DNA from: Bettongia penicillata ogilbyi
Lineage: Eukaryota > Chordata > Mammalia > Diprotodontia > Potoroidae
Assembly: GCA_023548195.1 (NCBI GenBank)
Contig: JAJHZJ010000696.1
Span: 1,923,843-1,987,842 of the forward strand
DNA: 64,000 bases
Direction of reading: 5' to 3'
Under the pieces are notes generated by a model that ran no database searches, was not told the origin of the DNA, and saw only the letters and a list, made by a program, of their open reading frames with translations. Each line of letters starts with the position of its first letter. The first letter of the stretch is position 1. Of this stretch, positions 27,601 to 38,002 are shown piece by piece. The translations under genes were made by a program, and so were the position numbers.

Positions 27601-30600
27601 GGAGCTGAGCCTGGGAGACAGCCCTGCCCTCACCCCGCTCTATTACTGAAGACCTCTGCATAAAGCCCCCAAGGGAACTGAGCCTAGGAGGAGGCCCCCC
27701 ACCCCGCCCCCACCCGCTCCATTCCTGAAAGTCTTTGCATAAAGCCCCTGAGGGAACTGAGCGTGGGAGGCGGCCCTGCCCCCACCCCAGTGCCAGAACT
27801 AAAGCTTGCCACCGGAAAGCCCATTTGAATCTCAGAGGCCAAGCACTAGCTGGGCAGATCCAGGCGGGGGTGGAAAGGAATCTCAGAAGTCAAGTAACTG
27901 GCTGGGAAAATGCCTAGAAAAGGGAAGAAAAATAAGACTATAGAGAGTTTTTTCCAACAAATGCAAATGATCCCGACCTTCGGATGTGACGAAGATGAGG
28001 ATGTATTCTTGCCATCAGGGAAAGACGTGGAGGGTGGGGCCTCAGTGCCCCCAGACACCCCAGGGGGGTGGCGGGTGGGCTCAGGCCTTGGAAGAGCTCA
28101 AAAAGGATTTTGAAAAGCAAGTTAGACAGGTGGAGGAAAAACTGGGAAGAGAAATGACAGAGATGCAAGAAAAGTATGAAAAACGGGTCAATACCTTGGT
28201 AAAGGAGACCCAAAAAAATGCTGAGGAAATTAACACCTTGAAAAATAGGCTCACTCAATTGGCAAAAGAGGTTCAAAAAGCCAATGAGGAGAAGAATGCT
28301 TTCAAAAGCAGAATGAGCCAAATGGAAAAAGAGGCTCAAAAGCTCACTGAATTTAATAGTTCTCTCAAAATTAGAATGGAACAGATGGAGTCTAATGACT
28401 TTACGAGAAACCAAGAAATCACCAAACAAAACCAAAAGAATGAAAAAATGGAAGAGAATGTGAAATATCTCATGGGAAAAACAACTGACCTGGAAAATAG
28501 ATCCAGGAGAGACAATTTAAAAATTATGGGACTACCTGAAACTCATGATCAAAAAAAGAGCCTAGACATCATCTTCCATGAAATTATCAAGGAAAACTGC
28601 CCTGACATTCTAGAACCAGAGGGCAAAATAAGTATTGAAAGAATCCATCGATCACCACCTGAAAGAGATCCAAAAAGAGAAACTCCTAGGAACATTGTGG
28701 CCAAATTCCAGAACTCCCAGCTCAAGGAAAAAATCTTGCAAGCAGCTAGAAAGAAACAATTCCAGTACTGTGGAAATACAATCAGGATAACTCAAGATCT
28801 AGCAGCTTCTACATTAAGGGATCGAAGGGCGTGGAATAGGATATTCCAGAAGGCAAAGGAACTAGGACTGAAACCAAGAATCACCTACCCAGCTAAACTG
28901 AGTATAATACTTCAAGGGAAAATATGGTCTTTCAATGAAACAGAGGACTTTCAATCATTCTTGATGAAAAGACCAGAGCTGAAAAGAAAATTTGACTTTC
29001 AAACACAAGAATGAGAAGCATGAAAAAGGAAACAGCAAAGAGAAGTATTAAGGGACTTATCAGAAGTGAACTGTATACATTCATACAGGGAAAGACAATA
29101 TTTCTAACTCTTAAAACTTTTCAGTATATGGGTAATTGGTGGAACCACACATACACATGTACACACATGCACACACATACACACATGCACACACATACAG
29201 AGACAGAGAGCACAGAGTGAACTGAATAGGATGGGACCATAACTTAAAAGAAATTAAGGTAAATGGTGAGAGAGAAACGTAGTGGGAGGAAAGAGGGGGT
29301 AACTATATGTCATTTAAGAGGCAAGTAGGAGATTTTTTTAGTGGAGGGAAAAAGAGGAGAGCTGAGAAAAAAAAAACAAAACAAGAAGTTTACCCTCATC
29401 ACATTTGACTAAACGAAGGAGTGAAATGCACACTCATTTTGGTATGAAAACCTATCTTACAGTATAAGAAAGGGGGGGAGAAGGAGATATTGCAAGGGGG
29501 GATGATGGAGGGGAGGGCAAAGGGAGGAGGGAGCAATTTGAAGTCAACACTTGGGGAGGGACAGGATCAAAAGACAGAAGAGAAACAATGAGGGGCAGGT
29601 TAGGAGGGATGGTAATTCAGTTAGTCTTACACAACACGACTATCAGGGAGGTCATTTGCAAAACTACACAGATAGGGCCTATATTGAATTGCCTGCCGTC
29701 CCAAAGGGAATGGGTGGGGAGGGAGGGATGGGGAGAATTTGGAACTCAAAGTTTTAGGAACAACTGTTTAGTATTGTTGTTGCAACTAGGAAAGACATAC
29801 AGTTAATGAGGAATAGAAAGTCATCTGGCCCTACAGGAGAAAAGAGAAGATGGAGACAAGAGAAGGGAGGGATGACAGAAGAGAGGGCAGATTGGAGATA
29901 GGGAAAATTAGATTGCTTGGGATATTGGGGTGGTGGGAGGGGATAAAAGGGGAGAAAATTTGGAACCCAAAAAATTTGTGAAAATGAATGTAAAAAGTTA
30001 ATTAAATAAATAAAAAATAATAAAATGCATGAAGCAGAAAAAAAAAAAGTTGAGGCTATGAGGTACTTCTCAAGCTGATTTTTATTCTACTGAAACACAG
30101 TGGCTAGCCTTTTTTTACCTTGTTTTCCCAAGTTCCACAATACAGCAGCCGTAGTCTGTTCCAAATGAAATTTTGATGTTTCTGTAGTCATAGGTCTGCC
30201 TGCCATCAAGGCGCTTCAACAGAAAAACAAGTTTCACAGGAGGGTCACACAGTTAAACTACTTCAATGTTTACTAACTACACTTGCGAGTTCTAATCCAA
30301 CTCGAAAGCCCTCAGCCTTACAGGGCTTTCGTTCGACTTTATTTTTGTGCAGCTGCTGGTGTCTATTCTTTCCTAAGCCATCAGCTCCATGAGAGCAGAG
30401 ATTATCTCTTACCAAAACTTCCCCTCTCCCTAAGGTAGTACTAGACTCAGTACACAACAGGAATCTTTTAAATGTGTGAATTTGGCCATCATCCTGCCAT
30501 TTATTTCTGAAACCTAGGATGCTTTTCATTCCAATAAATTTCCAACAGTGGAGACTAGTGTGATAATCAGACCAGTTTCTCATTCCGCTCCCCCCCCAAA

Positions 30601-31926
30601 AAAAGAATTAGTCACAGAGTATGAGAGGGAATGAAGAGGATGTCCTGGCGGGTCGGTGAGAGCACATCTCCATCAAGACCAGACCCCACCACGGGTCACA
30701 GCTGAGCTGTGGGACAGGACAAGGTGGGGGGCCAGCTCTGGGGAGGCATGGGCCTGCACACGCTTCGCCCTGCACCCCTCTGTGCATTTATTCTCTGCTC
30801 TGGGCGCCTCTGAGGAGGAGTCTGCAGGCTCAGTGGACCCCTCTCCCTTGGACTGCAGCAGCTCTTTTGGACCTGTCCGTAAGCTCGGGGTCTGGTACGT
30901 TAAGTAACACGCTTCATGTATCCGTATTTAACAGGCACATGTGAGGTATCAAGACTATTAGTGATTATTTATCTGAAATAACATATCTCAGCAGCACTGA
31001 CTGGCAGATCCCGGCGGGAGGGGCCGCTCCAGGGCGGCCCGGAGCCTGCCCCGCCCAGCGCTGACGTCACTCGGGCCCGGAGCCTGCCCCGCCCAGCGCT
31101 GACGCCACTCGGAGGGGGGGCCCAGACCCGCGCTGACGCCACTCGGAGGGGGGGCCCAGACCCACGCTGACGCCACTCGGGCCCGGGGTCCGCCCGGACG
31201 CGCTGACGTCACCACGACTGCCTCTTTCCTCCTGCCCTCGCCCTCTAGGCCCCGCTCGGGCCCCCCTCCTCCAGGCCGCCTTTCCCGATTCCTCAAGGTT
31301 TACTTTGTATTTGACACTGCGGAGAGAGGCAGCCTGGCCGAGGGTCCGAGAGCGAGGGTAGGGTGGGGGCCGGGCATGTCCCTGTCCCTCTGGGGCTGCC
31401 AGCCCGCCCCCTGGAGGGAAGGGCTTCCCATCCGCCGGAGGCGCGCACGCGCGAGCTCCCCTCCCGCCTCTGGATGCTGTTAGCGGCCTGAAGCACGCAT
31501 GCGCTCACAGGAGGGCAGGGCTCGGAAAAACGGAAGCCCAGGCTCTCTGAGATTCAAGTTCAAAGCCCGTTTCCCATACGGCCATAAATCCGGAAGGAGG
31601 GGGAAAGGCTGAGGACCGGGTACCCGGGAGACCCTCGGGATTCCTCGTGACGCTAGTAGCGCGGCCGAGAGGCTCGAGCCCGGGCGGACATCCGAAGGCG
31701 CATGCGTTCCGCCCAACGCGCGCCAGGGAGGGGGCGGGTCGGGACAATGACAGTTGCTCCGCCCCCCACGCCCCGCGCCCACCTCGCCTCCAAACAGCGG
31801 CTCAAGGCCGCGCTTGCGCGAGGGCGACGGAAGCCAGGGAGCGCGGTCTTCCTTCCCTACCTTCTTTTCCTCGATGGCTCGCAGCAGGAAGCGCCTCTCG
31901 CAGTTGGATAACGGCGTCTCCTTCAT
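15661..31926 (-). CDS. EXOSC9: Exosome component 9 (EXOSC9 / PM-Scl75 / Rrp45), complete, 12 exons
   Basis: Minus-strand coding exons in transcript order: 31861-31926, 30119-30213, 26526-26645, 26307-26409, 25398-25535, 23526-23608, 22297-22429, 19180-19268, 18569-18715, 17723-17922, 16479-16557 and 15661-15739 (stop). Phases match throughout and encode 443 aa. EXOSC9 is one of six RNase PH-fold subunits of the RNA exosome core ring, acting in nuclear and cytoplasmic RNA decay and processing; human core subunits are catalytically inert (established). Seen: MKETPLSNCERRFLLRAIEEKK, RLDGRQTYDYRNI, EPGRQSDLLVKLNRLLERCL, NHDGNIIDAASIAAIVAL and SSGGIMLLQDQ. An acidic tail follows (ELEEEEEEDEGGSDE), then a SUMO-interaction-like stretch TPIVLSDSEEDEIIILEP and a lysine-rich end. 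ATG 31926 has G at -3. The one unsure junction is exon 9/10 (donor 18568/18567, acceptor 17924/17923), which adds a few residues (TFLNKLS) before the conserved VSKPVLWTPG. Confidence 0.96.
15740..19179 (-). other. EXOSC9 introns 8-11
   Basis: Introns separate the exons at 16479-16557, 17723-17922 and 18569-18715. No recognisable repeat family dominates. Intron 11 (15740-16478) and intron 10 (16558-17722) appear mostly unique. The CATCCTC(TTCCTC) run at 17807-17826 is coding, encoding the glutamate stretch of exon 10. Confidence 0.5.
15749..15754 (+). terminator. First canonical AATAAA after CCNA2
   Basis: AATAAA lies 1.29 kb after the CCNA2 stop and just beyond the acceptor of the last EXOSC9 exon. 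If used, the CCNA2 3' UTR would be antisense to the whole last EXOSC9 exon. Confidence 0.4.
19269..22296. other. EXOSC9 intron 7 with L2 and RTE-like remnants
   Basis: About 19850-19975 is an L2 3' end in plus orientation (AACATGAGCACCTTGTGGAA, then AGTGAGCACTTGATAAA). About 20420-21120 looks like a minus-strand LINE reverse-transcriptase tail: the reading includes PELDRKTSACWIALRL, which resembles RTE-clade ORF2 C-termini. About 21640-21730 is a minus-strand MIR. The remainder is unassigned. Confidence 0.45.
22430..26306. other. EXOSC9 introns 4-6 with SINE/L2 remnants
   Basis: About 23095-23215 is a Mar1 SINE tail (plus). About 24290-24540 is L2 (plus). About 24715-24905 is MIR (plus; CTCATCTGGAAAATGGGGTT). 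About 25110-25245 is MIR (minus). About 25870-26090 is a CORE-SINE (plus). The exons at 23526-23608 and 25398-25535 lie between them. Confidence 0.5.
26744..26946 (-). pseudogene. 7SL (SRP) RNA-derived retropseudogene
   Basis: Read on the minus strand, the sequence follows the order of 7SL RNA. A TGAGGCTGG start near 26937 is followed by a GGGCTGT segment and an AATATGGTAACC segment (26862-26873) matching the SRP Alu/S-domain phrase. Next come CAGCCCAGGGAGGAAAC and CCAGTCTGGGCAAGAG near the 3' end. An A-rich tail follows (plus-strand T-runs at 26718-26742). It is diverged and has no promoter context, so it is a dead retrocopy in EXOSC9 intron 2. Marsupials lack Alu, so a full-length 7SL copy is more likely than a 7SL SINE. 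The match was made by eye. Confidence 0.65.
26960..27062 (-). repeat. MIR fragment
   Basis: The plus strand reads CATTTTACAGATGAGAAAAA, the reverse of a MIR core, immediately left of the half-L1 insertion site. Confidence 0.55.
27063..27077. repeat. Target-site duplication, left copy
   Basis: AAAAAGTTGAGGCTA precedes the half-L1. The identical 15 bp recurs at 30044-30058 directly after the poly-A tail. The A-rich start is typical of L1 endonuclease nicking at TTTT/A-like sites. Confidence 0.9.
27579..27805 (+). repeat. Tandem units in the half-L1 5' UTR
   Basis: Three imperfect units of about 71-79 bp, each with a CTGC(A/G)TAAAGCC(C) phrase and GGGAACTGAGC(C/G)T(A/G)GGAGG (positions about 27585, 27656 and 27735). 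The arrangement resembles the monomer arrays that act as promoters in rodent L1 5' UTRs. Confidence 0.75.
27910..29014 (+). pseudogene. LINE ORF1 (RNA-binding ORF1p-like), one frameshift
   Basis: ATG 27910 opens with MPRKGKKNK. The first frame stops at 28111-28113, while the downstream frame is open to the stop at 29012-29014, so one indel lies in the G-rich stretch at about 28060-28085. The protein shows a long heptad coiled coil (residues from EELKKDFEKQVRQVEEKLG to about MEQMES). It is followed by an RRM-like region (DNLKIMGLPE) and a C-terminal domain ending RPELKRKFDFQTQE. This is the usual order of L1 ORF1p, a trimeric nucleic-acid chaperone. Apart from the single break it is intact. 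Confidence 0.85.
29152..29200. repeat. (ACACATGC/ACACATAC)n simple repeat
   Basis: A short CA-rich microsatellite sits in the 3' UTR of the half-L1. It is absent at the matching point of the minus-strand copy. Confidence 0.8.
31020..31215. repeat. CRE-bearing minisatellite in EXOSC9 intron 1
   Basis: Five units spaced 38, 34, 34 and 36 bp each contain GCTGACG(T/C)CA. The first and last carry the full CRE palindrome TGACGTCA (31062-31069 and 31204-31211). The three middle ones have TGACGCCA (31100, 31134, 31168). The units are linked by CTCGGGCCCGG or CTCGGAGGGGG spacers. The array lies about 0.65 kb inside the gene from the start codon. Confidence 0.92.
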
Positions 31927-32640
31927 GGCAGCGCCGTTCCGGAGGAGCCCTGCCGCCCCAGAACCCGGAGAGAGGGAGGGGAAAGGAAACGAGAAGCGCG
32001 CGCCGCTTCACGTGAGTCCTAGGCGTCTTCGGTGGCGCCGAAGACTGACGGCATCGGTACGCGGCCCGTGGAGGGGGAGGGGAGTGCTGGGCGCGCGGGT
32101 GCCGCTCTGCTCATGCGCGAAGGGGCGGGGGCGGGGCTCCGGGGCGCTTCTGCGCAGGCGTCGCGGCTCCGGTCTGGGGGCGGGGGCGGGGCAGGAGGAG
32201 TCCTCTGCGCCAGGGTCCCCGCGTTACAGAGGACGACGGTGGAGCGGAAGAGTTATTGGGAGGTCCCCGGGATCGCGAACGCGCGTGCTCCCTTCAGCCC
32301 CCTCGGGGCCTTTACCCCGGCCTCTCCGAGTGTCCGCACACTGATCCTGGGGGGGGCTGCACGTACTAGGGGCTCTTCGAGACCCCGCCCCGAGTGGGGG
32401 CTTCTCCGGGGAGTGAGGACCTGGCCGAGGCCGCGAGCCCTGCCTCGGTGTCCTCCTCTGTCAGTGGGCTCCGGCGAGAAAGCCCCCGGCGGGTCCGGAC
32501 TGACGAGGCTCCACCACCCACGGGGAGGCAAAGCCGGGCCAAACCGGGGCCCCCGATTGCGAATTGAGCCGGTGTACCGCCGGGGTGGGGGGTGGTCGGG
32601 AGGAAGGACCCCAGAACTGACGCCGTGGCTTTAGGAAGCG
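31860..32640 (-). promoter_or_regulatory. EXOSC9 CpG-island promoter
   Basis: Dense CpG surrounds and precedes the EXOSC9 start at 31926 (minus). Seen near the start: an ETS-type TTCCGG (31937-31942), an E-box CACGTG (32009-32014) and an inverted repeat GTCTTCGG/CCGAAGAC (32025-32032 and 32038-32045). No TATA box. All six frames stay open over the GC-rich island, so open frames at 31.6-32.6 kb are not taken as genes. A bidirectional transcript on the plus strand is possible but not shown. Confidence 0.7.
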
Positions 32641-32659
32641 CTTCACCCGGGAGGCCCAA

Positions 32660-34229
32660 GGCCCGGGTTCTCCAGCGCCCGCCTCTGATTAGGACACGGG
32701 ACAGCGGAAAAGGGGAGTGACCCGCTCCTGGGGGTCAGGCCCAGGCCCGGCTGGGCGATGCTCCGGAGCCGGAGAGGGGGTGGAGGGGACATTCTGGGGG
32801 GCCACCCATTCATCTGGGAAGATACAGAAGCAGTTGGGGTGAAATGTGGCCAGAGCAGCCTCTTCAGTGGAGGAGGGGGTGCTCGGGGAAGGCGGCCCCC
32901 GCGGTTGCTTAGTAAAGCCGGGAGCGGGCCAGACTTGGCCGTGGAGGGAGGACAGACTTGGGGAAGGCAAGGAATTGGGGGGCGGCTGCAGGAGGCCAGA
33001 GCAGAGGCACAGAGGGCTCCGTGACCCTGGGAGTTGTGAGAAGGGGTAGATTTGAGCTGTGTTTTCTGGGGTCCATCCTTACCTTGGTGCAGATGACTCA
33101 TATCTGTGTACAGCCAGTCCTTGCCTGTCCCCTGGGGCTTCGGTCCCACGTCACTCGCTGCTGTGGAACATTTCACACTGCCTATCCTGAATACATCTTA
33201 CTCTCCACATGTCAAAAATGCGCTCATTATCTCCTCTCTTCCCAAAATTAGAAAGCCAAAGAAAATAAGCCTTAATTCCATTTCTTTGCCGTGTTAGAAT
33301 GAACTCTCCACAAAAGTCCCCAAGGGAAGAATACTGCCCCCAAACAAATAGGGCTTATTCAAGGTTACCTTCGCTGCAGCTACTAACACAGTACAGTGAG
33401 GATGTTCCAACAGAAATGAGCCACAATTTATGTCCAGTGTACATTCAAATGCCAAAAAACCCCCAACATTTCCTTTTGAGGCAGCGTGTGAACTCCTGGG
33501 ATTGTTTCACAGCCCTAGTTTTCTAAATTGTCTATGCTATTTTCAAATTTGATCGCTTAGTCTGCATTCCCTTCTGTTCGTGTCTGTGCATTTTAGAAAG
33601 TGTTTTAACAAACCCTCTTTTTTCCTCATTATTACTAACTCCCTTCTGTCCCTCACACCATCATTACAAAACCGACAGAAAACAAACAGAGACCTGTAAC
33701 ACATCAGCTTAGTTAAGGAAAACAATTCCATACAGTGGTCATATGAGTTTCATTCTGAGCCCTCCAGAAACATGGTTGGTCATTGCCTTCTCCAGAGTCA
33801 GCATGTCTACAAGTTGTCTCTCCAGGGTGGTCTTAACCTCAGTCTCCCTTCTCTTTCCTACTTGTGTCTGTGTCAGTGTTGACTCTGGTGTGTTTCCCCA
33901 CCTGTAACTTGTAATTCATCTGAAGTGGTGCATTGGGTACTTGTTTCAAGCCCTTATCTGGGAAGATACAGGAAATTACTCCTTTGCTTGGCCTTAACAC
34001 AACATGGTCTCCATCTGTCTTTCTCTCTGCTTAGTTAGCCTAAGGTCCCTCACACTGTTGGCTGATTTGTGGGCCTGTGGGTGGGAAAAGGGAAAGGTCC
34101 ACGGAGCAGAATTAGGAGATAGCGCCTTACTGTTTCTGATATGCTTTCTCTAAATCTTCCTGTCTCTGGAATTTGAAAGGGGAGACAGGCAAGATGGAGG
34201 TCGTCGTGCTTTGGATTTAATCATGCAAC

Positions 34230-34230
<1 letters not shown>
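32660..34230. other. Intergenic, L2-like segments
   Basis: CpG density falls off by about 33 kb. About 33090-33260 and 33640-34090 look like old L2 (plus; C-rich, CTTACTCTCCACATGTCAAA type phrases). No exon recognised. Confidence 0.35.
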
Positions 34231-34231
<1 letters not shown>

Positions 34232-34302
<71 letters not shown>

Positions 34303-34321
34303 TCTCCCTCTCCCTCTCTCC

Positions 34322-34380
<59 letters not shown>

Positions 34381-34396
34381 CTCCCTTCCTCTCCCT
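34232..34396. repeat. 165-nt uninterrupted polypyrimidine (CT)n tract
   Basis: There is no purine between 34232 and 34396. The tract is mainly CT dinucleotides with CCT interruptions and continues as a near-pyrimidine run to about 34443. Serine/leucine-repeat reading frames across it are artefacts. Confidence 0.97.
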
Positions 34397-34443
34397 GCCT
34401 TTCCCTCTCTCCCCCTCCCTTCCTTGCTCCCTACCTTTCTCTC

Positions 34444-35203
34444 CTTACTTATTTCTTCCTAATTGGACCCCTCATCAGATTGAATTCCTTTCAGTTTTGT
34501 TGTTCTTGGTGGAGGGAGGTGGAAGAAGCACTTCACAATTTGATATATTAAATAATCTTTATCTTCATCTCACAAAAAACCCAACAGAATAAAAGTTCTT
34601 CAGATCATGCCCACATCTGCTTGCTTCAGGACCCTAAAGGCCCAGGCTATTGACATCCCTACCTGGTTGCAGCTGTGCTGAGCTCAAGGTATCCTCTCTC
34701 ATTGCTTGACTAGTTGACCGTGATGGGCAACTCAGGCCCTCTCTCCTTGCTGAATATCCTTCTCCTGCTATGGCTAAGGAAAACTCCTTTTGTTGACTGG
34801 TGAGGGAACTCTGAGTGTCTCACTTTGTTCCAGGATTGAACATAAATTGTAAGGCAAGTGACTGGAATCAAGTCTGCCCTTAACAAGGTGCTAATAAATT
34901 CAGAAAGGCTTGTTACAAAGGTTGCAAAAGGGAATAAAAACTATTCGATTTTTAATAGGGCAGTTCTAAGAGGTTAGAAGCAGTTATAATCTACTTCAAA
35001 GAAAACCATTAGCTTCATATATAGGCTCGATATATATAATACATCTACTGGGAGGGTTTCTTTGGATTAGGAAGAGTTTCTTCAAATAAGGGTTGCATTA
35101 ACAATTTCAGTATGTAATCAATAATAAATGGATTCAATGCCAAACGAGCTTGGTCCATCATTTCACTTCACCTCTACAGGTAGCAATTTCCAGCAGAACA
35201 CTC
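34444..35203. other. Intergenic, unassigned
   Basis: I see no gene and no clear repeat family. The sequence turns AT-rich after 34850. Confidence 0.3.
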
Positions 35204-35478
35204 ATGTTGCTGTTGTGTTTGTCCTTTGTTGCCGAAGAAGACCACGACATCAGAGAAATGATGACATGACTTGCACTTGACTTTGTTGTGAGTGAGGGAG
35301 GGCTGTGCAGGTCACCAGCCTCACTTCTCCTCCAGAGATATCTGGATCCAATGAGCAGATATTCATAAGGATGACTGGAGATGGCCCAGCATTCAATGGG
35401 AGACCTTGGCCCCTGTAGGCCAAGGCCTACTCAGGGACTCACGTAGGGTGAGGTAACCCCATTCAGTGAATAGGCCTG
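35204..35478 (+). repeat. Marsupial interspersed repeat, copy A
   Basis: It shares an ordered set of phrases with 54796-55066: GAAGAAGACCA(C/T)GACAT, GATGATGACATGACTT, GAGTGAGGGA(G/A)GGCTGT, GTCACCAGCCTCACTT, GGATGACTGGAGATGGCCCA and CATTCA(G/A)TGAATAGGC. I cannot name the family with certainty. Confidence 0.7.
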
Positions 35479-35704
35479 TATACTCATGAGTCAGGCTATA
35501 GCACACACCCCAGGCATTGGCCAAGAAAAAGGCCTCACATAAAACAAACCTCATAAAAATGGAAATTCACTGAAATTGTGGGAAAGGGAACTGATTTTCC
35601 TGTCTTTACATCTTACACAGGATTTAATGGGTTAGAAGCCAGCCTAGCGATGTGATATGGCCTACCTGGTAAGGACTTGTCTTTTACCTAAAAGAAAGTG
35701 GGGG

Positions 35705-35972
35705 CCATAGTTGAATGCAGATGGAAGTGTACTATTTTCACATTATTTTTTTCATGTTTTTTTTTTCCCTTTTGGCCTGTTTCTTCTTTCACAACATGAT
35801 TAATATGGAAATATGTTTTACGTAATTGCTCATATGTAATCTATATCAAATTGGTTATTTTAGGGAGAAGGGAGGGAGAGAAAATTTGAAACTTAAATTT
35901 TTTTAAAAAGAATGTTAAAAATTGTCTTCACGTAATTGGAAGAAATAAAATACTATTTTTTAATAAAAGTAG
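35705..35972 (+). mobile_element. L1 3' end, 5'-truncated
   Basis: It carries the L1 3' UTR phrases CCTGTTTCTTCTTTCACAAC, GGAAATATGTTTTACG, GGAGAGAAAATTTGAAACTT and AATTGTCTTCACGTAATTGG, with an AATAAAATACTA tail. It closely matches the end at 58.78-58.97 kb. Confidence 0.75.
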
Positions 35973-37971
35973 GAGCCATGGAAAAGAAAGTAATGACAGA
36001 CTGATGAATACTGGACTAAGTCAGGTAGCTGGTTGTCTGTGCCCACTCTTAATGACATCATCTGACATAGTTCTAGATTCAAGATAAAATAAAGAAACAA
36101 GCATTGATAAAGAGCATGCTAAATTTTCTCAGTTTGTAAACATTAAGGTCATTTACTTTCAAAACCCAAGAGAATCAACAAAGCAAACCACAGACATTTA
36201 GCTTATTGAGGTAATTAGAGGAAGTAGATGTTCAGCAAAACAAATAGATAGGAAAATAAGTTACCTGAATATCTGTTTAACAACAATAAAGCACTTATTA
36301 AGTGCCTACTATATACCAGACTGAAAAACCAACCAAACTATTTTGTTGCAAATTCATTTTAAATGAAAACAAAACAGACTAAATCTGGAAATTAACCTAC
36401 CAACACTCACCTTGAATTTGTAAAAATGCAAAACAATTTTTATAGAAATAAGGAAAGAACTAAACATATATATTCAGTCTGCATGACTCTGTAGTCCTAA
36501 TAAAGTAAAAATAACAATACTGCATTACCAAGTATATTAGCTTGATTTACTAGTTGAAATACTGAGGGCATACTTAATAAAATTAACTTAGATGGTAACA
36601 ATATATGAAAGAATAAAAAAATAAAAAATAATAAAAATAACGAAAGGAAGAAATAAAGTAGGGAGATTAATACAGCCAACTCAAGTCATGGCATAAAGCA
36701 ATAACTACAGATTATTTCCAGCTACATAAAAAGTCTATGCTAATTCAGTTTAATACACTAGATCAGAGAGAACCAAATGTATACTGTAAGATATGTGAAC
36801 TTGGGCAAGTCACTCACCTGTTTGCTTTACTGTCCTCAACTGTAAAATGAGTATAATGGCACCAAGTCTTCCAGGGTTGCTGTGAAGATCTGGTGAGATC
36901 ACATCTGTAAAATGCTTAGCACAGTGCCTAGCACAGAGTAGGCACTGTAAATGATAACTTCTTTTGATGATGTTGATGTTTGATAAACCCAAGAATAAGG
37001 ATAATTTTTCAACAAAAACAGCTGAGGAAAGTGAATATCCCCTGTATGAAGCATGAGCTGTAACTTTTCCCTAGGTACATCTACTCTGCATTGGCACCGG
37101 AGACAGTGGGGTCGGCAGGAGCATGGCAGACAATCTGGGAACTCAGAGGGGCTAGGGAATGGAATGAGGGCAGTCTCGGTGTGAGCCACCAGGTGGCACT
37201 CTGACCTCCCCAGCAGATCCCCTTGTTTCTCTGCACATGTGGGCATGGGACTGAATCTCTTCTTCCCAGGGGCCCAGGTGTAGGCCCTTCTAGGGTATAT
37301 ATATGGACATGGTAACATACAGTTTGTTAAGTCATATTCCAGTTGAGATTCAGAACTTTTTCCCTGCTACCTGAAAGGCTTATACATTCACATAAATTAG
37401 TGTAAATTTACTGAATAGATTTAAAAGTTAAAAAAACCCAAACATTAAAATTCCTCATTCCTTGTGCCTAGCCCTCTTAGAAAATTCTGCCTCTCCCACT
37501 CCATCTTCTCAGTGCTTTTGTCTGAAAAACTGTCTAGCTCAAGGTCAAAAGGAAGGAATTGTCTAACGTCTCACTTCCAGAGGTTGAGCATTCACCCTGA
37601 TTCCTCTATGGATCACATACACTTCCTGCCCACTTGCCTGGGAAACTTGGACATAGATCAACAGCCTGGTTCTGAAATCAAGAAGAGCCTCCTTCCAGGG
37701 ACTGCTCCCACATTTCCCTCTAAGCTTACTACCAGTTCACTGCCCATGCTGCATCGCTCACTGGTATTATTTTTGTAAAGTACAAAGACTTCATATAGCC
37801 TGTGTGGATGGCAGAATAATATTAAAACACCCTAAGCAATTAGATTGCCTGTCTCTGATGCATTCAAGATGGGAAAGGTGCAGAAGAATGCCAAGGAAAA
37901 GCTGATGCTTCACTTATTTCCCTATTATCTCTATCAACATACTGTTAAACTATAGATTGTCTTAGGGAGAT

Positions 37972-38002
<31 letters not shown>

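Larger units (their letters stand above)
27078..30043 (+). mobile_element. Full-length ORF1-only LINE (half-L1 / HAL1-like)
   Basis: The element begins GGCGGAGCCAAGATGGCGG (L1-type start with a YY1-like CAAGATGGCGG) and ends in an A-rich tail. It is flanked by a perfect 15-bp target-site duplication, AAAAAGTTGAGGCTA, at 27063-27077 and 30044-30058. It contains a GC-rich 5' UTR with tandem units, one ORF1 (27910-29014) and about 1 kb of purine-rich 3' UTR. There is no endonuclease/reverse transcriptase ORF2. About 2.97 kb long, it lies in EXOSC9 intron 2 in antisense orientation, 60 bp from the donor of exon 2. HAL1 elements are known as L1 derivatives mobilised by L1 in trans (established). 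The identical duplications and nearly open ORF1 point to a young insertion. A simple internal deletion of an L1 is unlikely because a second copy at 42-49.8 kb shares the same ORF1-to-3' UTR junction. Confidence 0.88.

Noticed and set aside
29011..29220. Short frame after half-L1 ORF1 as an ORF2 start
   Set aside because: It has no endonuclease or reverse-transcriptase motif and is shared 3' UTR sequence ending in a CA repeat.
32025..32045. Inverted repeat GTCTTCGG/CCGAAGAC near the EXOSC9 promoter as a separate regulatory finding
   Set aside because: An 8-bp stem in a GC-rich island is not unusual; it is noted only in the promoter entry.
31480..33176. Long frames around the EXOSC9 promoter (100-200 aa, both strands)
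   Set aside because: CpG-island composition effect. Apart from exon 1 of EXOSC9 they show no conserved text, domain or splice structure.
34211..34462. Serine/leucine repeat frame
   Set aside because: It is a translation of the (CT)n tract.
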